In this document: positions 7,513 to 15,644 of the stretch, one piece after another
Layout of the letters: each line of letters starts with the position of its first letter
Numbering within the stretch: the first letter of the stretch is position 1
Assembly: GCF_022538055.1 (NCBI RefSeq)
Contig: NZ_JAKZAM010000036.1
Span: 1-51,077 of the forward strand
DNA length: 51,077 nt
DNA from: Cognataquiflexum nitidum
GTDB taxonomy: Bacteria; Bacteroidota; Bacteroidia; Cytophagales; Cyclobacteriaceae
Direction: 5' to 3'
The notes under the pieces: model-generated
Told to the model about the DNA's origin: nothing
Seen by the model: only the letters and a program-made list of their open reading frames with translations
The model's database searches: none
Translations under genes and position numbers: made by a program

Positions 7513-9690
7513 ATGATGTCCCATTCCCTGATAACGCACCCAGCACGCATTGTCTGTATTTTTATTTTAATTGGGCTTATTTCCTGCAATACCAATGTGG
7601 AGCAAGAAGAATTTTACGATTGGCTTGTGGACAGCCAACAAAGGAAAGCCGAGATCACGCTTTTGGATGATAAAGAAATCCATATGGGCAATGGCCTCAT
7701 CCGCAGAAGTTTCGTCCTGTCACCCAATATGGCTTGCTTTGATTTTACCAACCTGATGACAGGCGAGCAAATGCTCCGGACAGTTATGCCCGAAGCACGG
7801 ATTATCCTGGATGGCAAGACCTATCAGATCGGCGGCCTTAGCGGACAACAAGAAAGGGGATTTTTCCGAAAAGAGTGGTTGGGCGAGATGGAGTCATCAT
7901 CTGAAGATTTCCAATACCAATCCCACGAAATCGGTGAAATAACGACCCATTTTCCTACCAAAACTGTTTTTTGGACAGGCCATAAAAAAGACGCTACAGG
8001 CAAAAAAGTAAGCTTTATCTATAGCCATCCTGATTTTGAAAACCTCATTTTGAAAGTCCATTATGAGCTCTTCGATGACCTTCCGCTGATGGGCAAATAC
8101 CTCACCCTTGAAAATACCGGAAAGGAAAGCATCCACATAGACCAGGTGGTCAATGAAATCCTTGGAATCGTGGAGGAAGAATCCGCGGTGGTCGGAAGTA
8201 CGGAAAAGATGAAGAAGCCTCACCAACTTTATATCGAAAACAATTTTGCCTTCAACAACGCCATGCACGCCGAGCTCAGCAGTCAGGCTACGCATTGGAA
8301 GCCGGATTCCAGCTACACTTCCCAGGTCAATTACGAATTGCGGACACCAAGCACTCTTGAAGTCTATCCCGAAAGAGGAATTGGAATCGACCTGAAGCCG
8401 GGAGAAAATTTCCAGTCTATCCGTACGTATGAATTGGTTTTGGACAGTTATGATAGGGAAAGAAATGGTCTGGCCAGGAGAAAAATGTACCGTGCTTTGG
8501 CACCTTGGACTTTGCAGAATCCCATTTTCATGCATTTGGTGAGCAAAAACGACGAGGAAGTCAGGACTGCCATTGACCAATGTGTAGCCACGGGATATGA
8601 GGCTTTGATTCTGAGTTTTGGGAGCCATATCAACATGGAGGATATTTCTCCTGAAAATATCTCCCGCTGGAAAGACCTTGCAGATTATGCCCATGAGAAG
8701 GGGATCAAAATCGGAGGCTATTCGCTTTTTAGCTCCCGGAGAATAAGCGATGAACACGATGTCATCAGTCCGATTACAGGCAAACCTGGCGGTGCTTTTT
8801 TTGGAAATGCACCCTGTATGGCAAGTCAGTGGGGTCTAGATTATCTTGACAAGCTCCGGTTTTTCTTTGAAAATACAGGATTCGACATTTTTGAAAATGA
8901 CGGACCTTATCCCGGGGATGTCTGTGCTTCCACTTCCCATCCGGGCCACGAGGGTCTACATGATTCGCAGTGGGTGCAGATCAATCTCCAAAAAGGACTT
9001 TACCAATGGATGAATGCACGTGGAATCTATATCAATGCACCGGATTGGTACTTTTTGGATGGGACGCACAAGATCGCTTTGGGCTATCGGGAGGTAAATT
9101 TTTCCCTGCCAAGAGAAAGACAAAAAATCCTCAACAGGCAGAATATCCATGACGGGACCTGGGAAAAGACACCTTCGATGGGCTGGGGTTTTGTACCCTT
9201 GACTGCTTATCATGGTGGAGGAGCCGATGCGGTGTTGGAACCGCTTAATGAGCATCTTGAAGATTACAGGCAATTGATGATGCAATATTATGGTGCAGGT
9301 GTGCAAGCTTGCTACCGCGGCCCAAGACTATATGACACTGAGGAAACCAAGGCTGTGGTCATCTCGGTGATCGATTGGTACAAAAAATACAGAGATATCC
9401 TCAACGCCGACATCATTCGCCTCCGCCGGGCAGACGGAAGAGATTGGGACGGCTGGATGCATGTAGATCCACAAGGCAGAGAAAAGGCCCTCATCATGCT
9501 GTTCAATCCCACCAAACAACCCATGTCCAAGGATTTGGTAATCCCGCTTTACTACACAGGGCTGAATGATAAAGCGAGTGTCAGTGTAGAGGGTAAAAAT
9601 AAAAACTCCTATGCCCTCAATCAAAAACAGGAAGTTACCCTCAGGGTGGATATTCCGGCAGATGGGTACACGTGGTTGGTCGTAGAATAA
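7513..9690 (+). CDS. Glycoside hydrolase-like lipoprotein (clan GH-D/alpha-galactosidase-like)
   Basis: A 725-residue lipoprotein; the lipobox LISC puts the acylated Cys about residue 25-27. Residues about 35-300 form a beta-sandwich-like domain of the kind that precedes clan GH-D barrels. Residues about 315-610 read as a TIM barrel (repeated hydrophobic strands such as YEALILSFG, IKIGGYSLF), with FDIFENDGPYPGD near the expected nucleophile strand and YINAPDW later. A small beta-domain closes the protein (EKALIMLFNPT). This layout resembles GH36/GH27-type alpha-galactosidases but I do not recognise an exact CAZy family. No SusC/SusD neighbour is present, so it is not part of a classical glycan-utilisation locus. 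Confidence 0.6.
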   Translation: MMSHSLITHPARIVCIFILIGLISCNTNVEQEEFYDWLVDSQQRKAEITLLDDKEIHMGNGLIRRSFVLSPNMACFDFTNLMTGEQMLRTVMPEARIILDGKTYQIGGLSGQQERGFFRKEWLGEMESSSEDFQYQSHEIGEITTHFPTKTVFWTGHKKDATGKKVSFIYSHPDFENLILKVHYELFDDLPLMGKYLTLENTGKESIHIDQVVNEILGIVEEESAVVGSTEKMKKPHQLYIENNFAFNNAMHAELSSQATHWKPDSSYTSQVNYELRTPSTLEVYPERGIGIDLKPGENFQSIRTYELVLDSYDRERNGLARRKMYRALAPWTLQNPIFMHLVSKNDEEVRTAIDQCVATGYEALILSFGSHINMEDISPENISRWKDLADYAHEKGIKIGGYSLFSSRRISDEHDVISPITGKPGGAFFGNAPCMASQWGLDYLDKLRFFFENTGFDIFENDGPYPGDVCASTSHPGHEGLHDSQWVQINLQKGLYQWMNARGIYINAPDWYFLDGTHKIALGYREVNFSLPRERQKILNRQNIHDGTWEKTPSMGWGFVPLTAYHGGGADAVLEPLNEHLEDYRQLMMQYYGAGVQACYRGPRLYDTEETKAVVISVIDWYKKYRDILNADIIRLRRADGRDWDGWMHVDPQGREKALIMLFNPTKQPMSKDLVIPLYYTGLNDKASVSVEGKNKNSYALNQKQEVTLRVDIPADGYTWLVVE

Positions 9691-9720
9691 ATCAAGGTCG
9701 TGAAAGGTCACCTTTGATTT
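9690..9720 (+). terminator. Weak hairpin after the glycosidase-like gene
   Basis: AATCAAGGT (9690-9698) can pair with ACCTTTGATT (9710-9719) with one bulged base. No T-run follows, so this is at best a weak terminator or 3' stabilising hairpin. Confidence 0.3.
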
Positions 9721-9758
9721 CAAAAGAAAGAAATACCATTTTTCCTTTCAAAAGCCCC

Positions 9759-9789
9759 TTTGGATAAAAGAATAGGAATATGTACTTTG
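9759..9789 (+). promoter_or_regulatory. Bacteroidota-type promoter for the ppk2 pair
   Basis: TTTG at 9759-9762 and TACTTTG at 9783-9789 are separated by 20 nt, close to the -33/-7 arrangement of Bacteroidota sigma-70. Predicted start near 9797, with a 45-nt leader to the ATG at 9842. Confidence 0.5.
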
Positions 9790-9841
9790 TTAAGTGATTG
9801 TAATTTTCTAACTTTTAATTAAATATAAAACCGAATATTTC

Positions 9842-10687
9842 ATGTTTTCAGCCGAGCAATTAGAAAATATAAAAACCAGGAAGGAACTGGTGGCCTTGTC
9901 CAAAATTGAAGGGATTAACTTGAAAAAATCCATCAAAAGGGCAAAATACGAAGAGGAACTCAAGCTGCTACAGATAGAGCTTTCCCTGCTTCAGGAGCAT
10001 ATTGTAAAGAAGAACATGCGGGTGGCCGTCATTTTTGAAGGAAGAGATGCAGCCGGAAAAGGAGGGTCGATCAAGCGTTTTGTCGAATACCTCAATCCTC
10101 ATGCTAGTGGGGTCGTCGCCCTCAGCAAGCATACAGATGTGGAACGGGGACAGTGGTATTTCCAGCGGTATATCGAGGAACTTCCCAACAGCGGTCAGAT
10201 CAAATTTTTTGACAGAAGCTGGTACAACAGAGCGGTGGTGGAGCCTGTGATGGGTTTTTGCACCGATAAGCAATATGAAACCTTCATGAAGCAGGTCCCT
10301 AATTTTGAACATATGCTATACGAAGACGGCATCATGGTGATCAAGTTCTGGTTTGACATCAGCAGAGAAGAGCAACAAAAGCGGTTTGAAGCCCGCCTAG
10401 GCAATCCCCTCAAAGAATGGAAATTCAGTCCGGTGGATCTCAAAGGCCAAGAACTTTGGGATGAATTCACTGAGTACAAAGAAATGATGTTTACCGAAAC
10501 CCATACTTCCTATTGCCCATGGGTAGTAGTAGAAACCAACGACAAGGAAGAAGCCAGACTGGAAAGTCTGCGGTATGTATTGTCAAGGTTTAAGTATCAG
10601 GGGAAAGGCAAAACCAAAGCCAACCTGAAGAATGACCCGAATGTGATTTTTAAATATTTCCGTAAGAACAAAAAATTTGACCTGTAA
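9842..10687 (+). CDS. ppk2: Polyphosphate kinase 2 (PPK2 family)
   Basis: A 281-residue cytosolic kinase that moves phosphate between polyphosphate and nucleotides. The Walker A is intact (GRDAAGKGG, residues 67-75, Lys73), as is Walker B (FFDRSWYNRA, Asp124), and the lid region follows (RFEARLGNPLKEWKFSP). Length matches single-domain PPK2. The nucleotide preference (NMP or NDP) cannot be read safely from the sequence. It overlaps the next PPK2-family gene by one base (TAATG), so the two are probably translated together and may form one complex. A promoter-like element lies 53 nt upstream. Confidence 0.93.
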   Translation: MFSAEQLENIKTRKELVALSKIEGINLKKSIKRAKYEEELKLLQIELSLLQEHIVKKNMRVAVIFEGRDAAGKGGSIKRFVEYLNPHASGVVALSKHTDVERGQWYFQRYIEELPNSGQIKFFDRSWYNRAVVEPVMGFCTDKQYETFMKQVPNFEHMLYEDGIMVIKFWFDISREEQQKRFEARLGNPLKEWKFSPVDLKGQELWDEFTEYKEMMFTETHTSYCPWVVVETNDKEEARLESLRYVLSRFKYQGKGKTKANLKNDPNVIFKYFRKNKKFDL

Positions 10688-11463
10688 TGACCATGGTACT
10701 TTCTAAAGAAGATGTAGAGGTGTTGAACTCTAAAATTGGCATCAAACACTTGTTGGCCAATAAAAAAATCAACCTTGAAAAAGTCTTGAAAGCAACCCGC
10801 CATGAACTCAAATTGAGGGAAATCCAATCGGAGTTGGTCAGGTTGCAGCTTTGGGTTATTGCCAATGGTAAAAAGGTAGTGGTACTGTTTCATGGCGGCG
10901 ATTCCTCAGAGAAAAGTACGGTAATCCGGAAGATATTTTCCCATAATAATCCAAGGCATTACAGGGTGGAAGTTAATTTGCCCCACAAGCATGAATCCGG
11001 GGAAAACGGGTATTACTTTAAAAAGTTTGTGGAGAAATTGCCACAGGCCGGCGAGATAGTTTTGTGGGACAGAAGCTGGTACAATAGGGCACTTTTTGAG
11101 CCAATTCTCGGACTTTGCACCGAGGACGAATATGAAAAATTCATGGAACAAGTCAACAATTTTGATAAAATGATGGTCGATTCAGGAATCATATTGGTCA
11201 AATTCTATTTTACAGTCAGTCCTGATGAGCAGTCTGACCGATACAATGAATTAAAAAAATCCCCGCTCACAAGATGGAAGACGGAAAATTGGATTAAGGA
11301 TACTCCAAAAATCCTGAAGAAATACCAAAAATACAAAGAGGCCATGTTTGAGAAAACAAGTACAGACTATGCCCCTTGGATCGAAATAGACAAGGATACC
11401 AGAGAAGAGGAACTCATTGCTGCTGCGGAACATCTGCTAAGTAGTATTCCTTACAAAGAATAA
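10687..11463 (+). CDS. Second PPK2-family protein with degenerate Walker A
   Basis: A 258-residue paralogue of the preceding kinase. Walker B and its flanks are conserved (IVLWDRSWYNRA, Asp128) and the MEQVNNFDKM region matches. The Walker A reads GGDSSEKST (residues 70-78) where active PPK2 has GRDAAGKGG: Asp72 and Lys76 remain, but the Arg, both Ala and three of the Gly are replaced. It is either a partner subunit without full catalysis or an enzyme with altered substrate. In known two-domain PPK2 proteins one domain lacks key catalytic residues; here the same division seems to occur as two genes. The start overlaps the upstream stop (TAATG). Confidence 0.85.
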   Translation: MTMVLSKEDVEVLNSKIGIKHLLANKKINLEKVLKATRHELKLREIQSELVRLQLWVIANGKKVVVLFHGGDSSEKSTVIRKIFSHNNPRHYRVEVNLPHKHESGENGYYFKKFVEKLPQAGEIVLWDRSWYNRALFEPILGLCTEDEYEKFMEQVNNFDKMMVDSGIILVKFYFTVSPDEQSDRYNELKKSPLTRWKTENWIKDTPKILKKYQKYKEAMFEKTSTDYAPWIEIDKDTREEELIAAAEHLLSSIPYKE

Positions 11464-11482
11464 TTCACCAAACATATGAAAA

Positions 11483-11516
11483 GGTGGTAATTTCAGAAAT
11501 TACCACCCTATTTTTT
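11483..11516. terminator. Bidirectional rho-independent terminator
   Basis: GGTGGTAATTT (11483-11493) pairs perfectly with AAATTACCACC (11497-11507) across a 3-nt loop; T6 follows on the plus strand and a short T-run flanks it on the minus strand. It sits between convergent genes and covers the stop of the downstream minus-strand gene. Confidence 0.88.
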
Positions 11517-12066
11517 GAATCTTACCCACTTTTGATTGGGTAATAAGAATCATCACAAGCCCACCCAAAAGCCCCACAATCGCAAAAAAGAACTTGAGCT
11601 TGACCATGGTTTCAAATAAGGCCATATTTCCAACAGAACCCTGTTGGATCCAGTGTGTCAACCTGATATTTTCGCTGATATCAAAAAGCAGGGCAAGAAC
11701 CTGAAATGCCGCTAGGACAAGCAGCAAGTTTTTGGGGAATTGGAACTTATCAGGAGTATGATGTCTCAATTCCAATACCTGGGAATTTTTCCTTGCCCAC
11801 AGACAAAGAATAAAAATGGAGGGAAATAAGGTTGACATAAAGAGGTAATCCAACTGCAGTTGCTTTAGGACAAATGCCTTTTGTTCAGGTTCGCCCCAGG
11901 TTGCAATCAACTCATTCAGCTTTTCTAGACTCCCCGGAAGCTCAAATTCCATCACATTGAATTTCAAACCTGTTTCTGATTCAAATTGGAATTGATGATA
12001 CCGCATCATCCCAAAAGCGATGACAGTGAGCAGGAGGAAAATGAAGAAGGCGTATTTCAGTTTCAT
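11500..12066 (-). CDS. Four-helix membrane protein, unrecognised
   Basis: A 188-residue protein with hydrophobic segments at about residues 4-22, 73-90, 108-127 and 152-175. Between the first two is a periplasmic-like stretch (FNVMEFELPGSLEKLNEL). No catalytic motif is visible. It is transcribed toward the ppk2 pair and shares their terminator hairpin. I do not recognise the family. Base composition and codon use look like those of its neighbours, so it is probably a real, lineage-specific inner-membrane protein. Confidence 0.65.
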   Translation of the reverse strand: MKLKYAFFIFLLLTVIAFGMMRYHQFQFESETGLKFNVMEFELPGSLEKLNELIATWGEPEQKAFVLKQLQLDYLFMSTLFPSIFILCLWARKNSQVLELRHHTPDKFQFPKNLLLVLAAFQVLALLFDISENIRLTHWIQQGSVGNMALFETMVKLKFFFAIVGLLGGLVMILITQSKVGKIQKIGW

Positions 12067-12184
12067 AGGGGCTTATGGTTTATCAGGATTGCAATTCTCA
12101 CCGTATCTCTCCCTTTTTCTGTAACCTTCCGCGAAATCTGGGGGATATTTGAAATCACTTTAATTTAATGTAGTAATGCTATTT

Positions 12185-13285
12185 TAAGTCTCCCTCAGAA
12201 AACACAGATTGGCGCAGACAGTAAAGTAGATTTTTGATTGAACATTCAAAGTCTGCCCTGACAGTTGACAGTCAGGAGTTAATTCTATCAAAACCTAATT
12301 TTTTTCTGCGGAGTTCTGCGAAATCTGCGGGATAATAAAATTTCTAAATCTCCCGCAGATAACGCAGATTGGCGCAAACATGAAAGTGGATTTTTGATTG
12401 AACATTCAAAGTCTTCCATGACGCTTGACAGTCAGGAGTTAATTCTATCAAAACCTAATTTTTTTCTGCGGAGTTCTGCGAAATCTGCGGGATAATAATC
12501 TTCTCCAAGTCTCCTGCAGATATCGCAGATTGGCGCAGACAATAAAGTAGATTTTTGATTGAATATTCAATGCCTTCCCTGACAGTTGATAGTAAGGAGT
12601 TAATTCTATCAAAACCTAATTTTTTTCTGCGGAGTTCTGCGAAATCTGCGGATAATAAAATTTCTAAATCTCCCGCAGATAACGCAGATTGGCGCAGACA
12701 GTAAAGTAGATTTTTGATTGAACATTCAAAGTCTGCCCTGACAGTTGACAGTCAGGAGTTAATTCTATCAAAGCCTAATTTTTTTCTGCGTAAGTCTGCG
12801 AAATCTGCGGGATAATAATCTTCTCCAAGTCTCCCGCAGATAACGCAGATTGGCGCAGACAGTAAAGTAGATTTTTGATTGAACATTCAAAGTCTTCCCT
12901 GACAGTTGACAGTCAGGAGTTAATTGTATCAAAGCCTAATTTTTTTCTGCGTAAGTCTGCGAAATCTGCGGGATAATAATCTTCTCCAAGTCTCCCGCAG
13001 ATAACGCAGATTGGCGTAGACAGGAAAGTAGATTTTTGATTGAATATTCAAAGTCTTCCCTGACAGTTGACGGTTAAGAGATAATTCTATCAGAGCCTAA
13101 ATTTTTTCTGCGGAGTTCTGCGAAATCCGCGGGAAAATAATCTTCTCCAAATCTCCCGCAGACTACGCAGATTGGCGCAGACAGTAAAATGGATTTTTGA
13201 TTGAACATTCAAAGTCTTCCATGACGCTTGACAGTCAGGAGTTAATTCTATCAAAGCCTAATTTTTTTCTGCGAAATCTGCGGGA
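12185..13285. repeat. Array 1 of a 160-bp tandem repeat (about 7 copies)
   Basis: The marker word GGCGCAGAC (with variants) recurs at 12211, 12371, 12532, 12691, 12852, 13013 and 13174, spacing 159-161 nt. Each unit contains TCTGCG three times at 9-10 nt steps, an AT-rich loop, then CGCAGA three times, so each can fold into a stem of about 28 nt with 22 matches. The rest of the unit has TGACAGTTGACAGTCAGG and a run of T7. Copies differ by scattered substitutions. There is no open frame: 160/161 is not a multiple of 3 and stops abound. The gene-free stretch 12067-13437 is essentially this array plus about 150 nt of unique sequence on its right. Confidence 0.95.
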
Positions 13286-13437
13286 TCAAATTTCTCCGCT
13301 CTTTGATATTTCAGTCAGAGGAGACACTGACTGAGGCAGAAAGAGAAGACACTTACTGAAGTGTTAACCACGAAGGATTCTCAACAATCTCAATTCAACC
13401 TTGGTGCTCAATTACAATATCCAATATCCATCAATAT

Positions 13438-14277
13438 CTATTTTACTTCCCTTACCACCCTAAACCCTACATCATATCCATTACCTGGCCCTCCTCCATG
13501 GAAAAAATAAGTGGCATTTACTACGTCAGAAATAAAACTTCCCCCTTTCAGCACATGGACTTCCCCAGAAACGGGAGGTACGGGATGGGCAAAAATGTCC
13601 TCATTATAAAAGTCTTCTACCCATTCCCACACATTGCCCAACATGTCATGCAATCCCCAAGGATTGGGTTTCATCTGCCCGACGGCATTGGTTATGCCTT
13701 TATCCGATTTTTGGATCCAAGCCTGTTTGCCTGTTTCAGACCAAGAAAGCAATTCCTCCGCGCCTGCACGGGCAGCATATTCCCATTCAAACTCAGTCGG
13801 CAACCGGTAAGTATATGCAGGATCCATCTCATTCAGTTTTTGAATAAAGCTCTTGGCATCTTCCCAAGTCACATTTTCCACAGGATGCAGATCCGAGTCT
13901 CCCGCAACCTTATCTCCCTGGAAATGGGAAGGATTGGTACCCATCACTTTTTTCCATTGGCCTTGGGTCACCTCGTATTTGCCGATGTAATAGGGTTTGG
14001 AAATGCTGACCAAAAATCCCTCTCTCGAATCCCTTTTGGCCATCTCCTGGCAAAGCTTGAAATCCGCTTCAGTCCACTTTTCGCTCTCAGGAACATCTCG
14101 GGTATCAGGAAATGTAGGGCATTCGATTTCGATCCTGCCTACTGTCATTGTTCCCGGTTGAATTAACACAAACTCCATCCCGATTGGATTTTTGTAGCTT
14201 TCCTTTTCCTTTTGTTGGGAAAAGAGAAGAATTGGACTAGCCAAAAACAGAGATAGCGATACCAGGTAGTTTTTCAT
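13438..14277 (-). CDS. SUMF1/formylglycine-generating-enzyme-like secreted protein
   Basis: A 279-residue protein from ATG 14277 (signal peptide MKNYLVSLSLFLASPILLFS); the longer frame from 14298 begins inside a palindromic repeat. The FGE-sulfatase/SUMF1 fold is clear: GMEFVLIQPGTMTVG, KYEVTQGQWKKVMG, HPVENVTWEDAKSFIQKLN, YRLPTEFEWEYAAR, WGLHDMLGNVWEWV and GGSFI...GFRVVRE. True formylglycine-generating enzymes keep a cysteine pair after the GGS motif; here that stretch (GGSFISDVVNATYF) has none. It is therefore probably a non-FGE member of the fold (ligand-binding or another reaction). It groups with DUF1080 and a sugar dehydrogenase on the same strand. Confidence 0.85.
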   Translation of the reverse strand: MKNYLVSLSLFLASPILLFSQQKEKESYKNPIGMEFVLIQPGTMTVGRIEIECPTFPDTRDVPESEKWTEADFKLCQEMAKRDSREGFLVSISKPYYIGKYEVTQGQWKKVMGTNPSHFQGDKVAGDSDLHPVENVTWEDAKSFIQKLNEMDPAYTYRLPTEFEWEYAARAGAEELLSWSETGKQAWIQKSDKGITNAVGQMKPNPWGLHDMLGNVWEWVEDFYNEDIFAHPVPPVSGEVHVLKGGSFISDVVNATYFFHGGGPGNGYDVGFRVVREVK

Positions 14278-14293
14278 TTTTAAGAAATTTGAT

Positions 14294-14428
14294 TTCAATG
14301 TCGATTAGTTATAGGAGATTCGATCAACTTTTCCAAAGTTCGGAATGGATGTTATTAGATTTTCATGGTCAGTCCCCAACTTTGGAAAAGGTTTGTATGA
14401 CTTAAAAGCTTATCTAATCGACATTGAA
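14294..14428. repeat. Nested palindromic element, copy 1
   Basis: Outer arms TTCAATGTCGATTAG (14294-14308) and CTAATCGACATTGAA (14414-14428) are exact reverse complements. Inner arms CTTTTCCAAAGTT (14328-14340) and AACTTTGGAAAAG (14378-14390) likewise. The inner 85 nt recur at 19514-19600 with few changes, which identifies a mobile or dispersed element rather than a one-off terminator. It lies in the gap 14278-14566, whose remaining part is an ATATC-rich cluster (about 14480-14530). Confidence 0.85.
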
Positions 14429-14566
14429 TTTGATTTCCATTTTTTGAAAGGAAAATTTTCAATTTAATTTAAGCATTTGATCAAAATCAATATCCATAAA
14501 TATCGGATATCAATTAATATCGGATTGAATAGAATCAAAGGTTTGAATCTAATCAGCTACAATCGC

Positions 14567-15292
14567 CTATAATTCTTTGATCATTATTTTCCGATAAGCA
14601 TGTGCAGCATCCGGTTTCCATGAGAAATCACAGCATCGTCCTCCCGGAACAGGCATCAGCGTTGCACTCCAATGCAGCTGAAAAGCAATCATCCCCGAAG
14701 TAGCATCTGCGATCAGGTCATTGCGCTCTGCCTGAACTTCCCACATCAGGACATCATTGACCCAAAGTGTCATTTTTGGTTTTTCACCCACAACCCTAAG
14801 ACGGAAGCTATTCCAATCTTCTTTCTTCCAGACTTTTCCCAAATCGGTTGCCTGGGCACCACTCGCAACATGAAGCATTTCGCCGAACAGGTTAGCAGTA
14901 CCCGGTTGGCCGTCCCCTGACAATTCTATCTGGTATCCCGAACCGCTTTCGCTCGAAAGGAAGAAAATCCCTCCGTTCGTTCCCGGATGACCTTTGAACT
15001 CTAAATACAATTCAAAATCCTGGTATTTTTTGTCCGACAAAATAATTCCTCCCTGACCGTAGGGATATTGCTTCATGACAATGGCTTCGTCTTCCACAAA
15101 AAAATTACCCTTGGTACCGTGGTGATTTGTTCGGCTGATGTGCCAACCCTGCAAATCCTTCCCGTTGAAAATAGGAACAAATCCTTCCCAAATATGCGAT
15201 ACTTGGCCATAGCTTTCCAAGGAAAACAACAGCGCCACCATCCCAAAGGTCAGTAGGTGAAATAAGTTTTTATTTCTGTTTATTTTAATCAT
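14567..15292 (-). CDS. DUF1080 protein, 3-keto-disaccharide hydrolase-like
   Basis: A 241-residue protein with signal peptide (NLFHLLTFGMVALLFSLESYG) and one DUF1080 domain, a concanavalin-like beta-sandwich. Family marks: FNGKDLQGWH near residue 40, GGIILSDKKYQDFELYLEFK, NGGIFFLSS, GYQIELSG, WNSFRLRVVG. Some Bacteroides members hydrolyse 3-keto-glycosides, and the domain is often next to sugar dehydrogenases; the neighbouring GSDH/cytochrome c gene fits. Expected in the periplasm or outside the cell. Which sugar it acts on cannot be read from the sequence. Confidence 0.87.
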   Translation of the reverse strand: MIKINRNKNLFHLLTFGMVALLFSLESYGQVSHIWEGFVPIFNGKDLQGWHISRTNHHGTKGNFFVEDEAIVMKQYPYGQGGIILSDKKYQDFELYLEFKGHPGTNGGIFFLSSESGSGYQIELSGDGQPGTANLFGEMLHVASGAQATDLGKVWKKEDWNSFRLRVVGEKPKMTLWVNDVLMWEVQAERNDLIADATSGMIAFQLHWSATLMPVPGGRCCDFSWKPDAAHAYRKIMIKEL

Positions 15293-15339
15293 AAATTCTA
15301 ATTTCTAATCCCATTTTCCCACCCCAAACAAGCTTTGAA

Positions 15340-15640
15340 GTTCAAATGCCGCATCCGTGGACTGTCGACCATGGACTATGGACTTTATTTTCATTTTCCT
15401 TCCTAAATCAACCAAGTCTTAAAGTCCAAATGAACCAGCCGTGGTCTGTCGACAATGGACTATGGACTTTATTTTCATTTTCCTCCCTAAATCAAACAAG
15501 CCTTGAAGTCCAAATGCCGCATCCGTGGACTGTCGACCATGGACTATGGACTTTATTTTCATTTTCCTTCCTAAATCAACCAAGTCCAAATTACCAAAAG
15601 CCGCATCTGTGGACTGTCGACTATGGACCATGGACTTTTC
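15340..15640. repeat. 84-bp tandem repeat with GTCGAC/CCATGG words (about 3.5 copies)
   Basis: The word CTGTCGAC recurs at 15362, 15446, 15530 and 15614, exactly 84 nt apart. Each unit carries GTGGACTGTCGACCATGGAC then TATGGACTTT, a T-rich stretch, and CCTAAATCAA. Because 84 is divisible by 3, long frames stay open on both strands (28-residue periodic peptides), but these look like a by-product. Related words lie at 49713-49740 and 49876-49890. This array fills the gap 15293-15644. Confidence 0.92.
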
Positions 15641-15644
15641 CAAA

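Noticed and set aside
12185..13285. Array 1 as a CRISPR array
   Set aside because: Units are 160 nt and repeat throughout, with no short repeat/variable spacer alternation and no cas genes.
13438..14277. Active formylglycine-generating enzyme
   Set aside because: The catalytic cysteine pair expected after the GGSF motif is absent.
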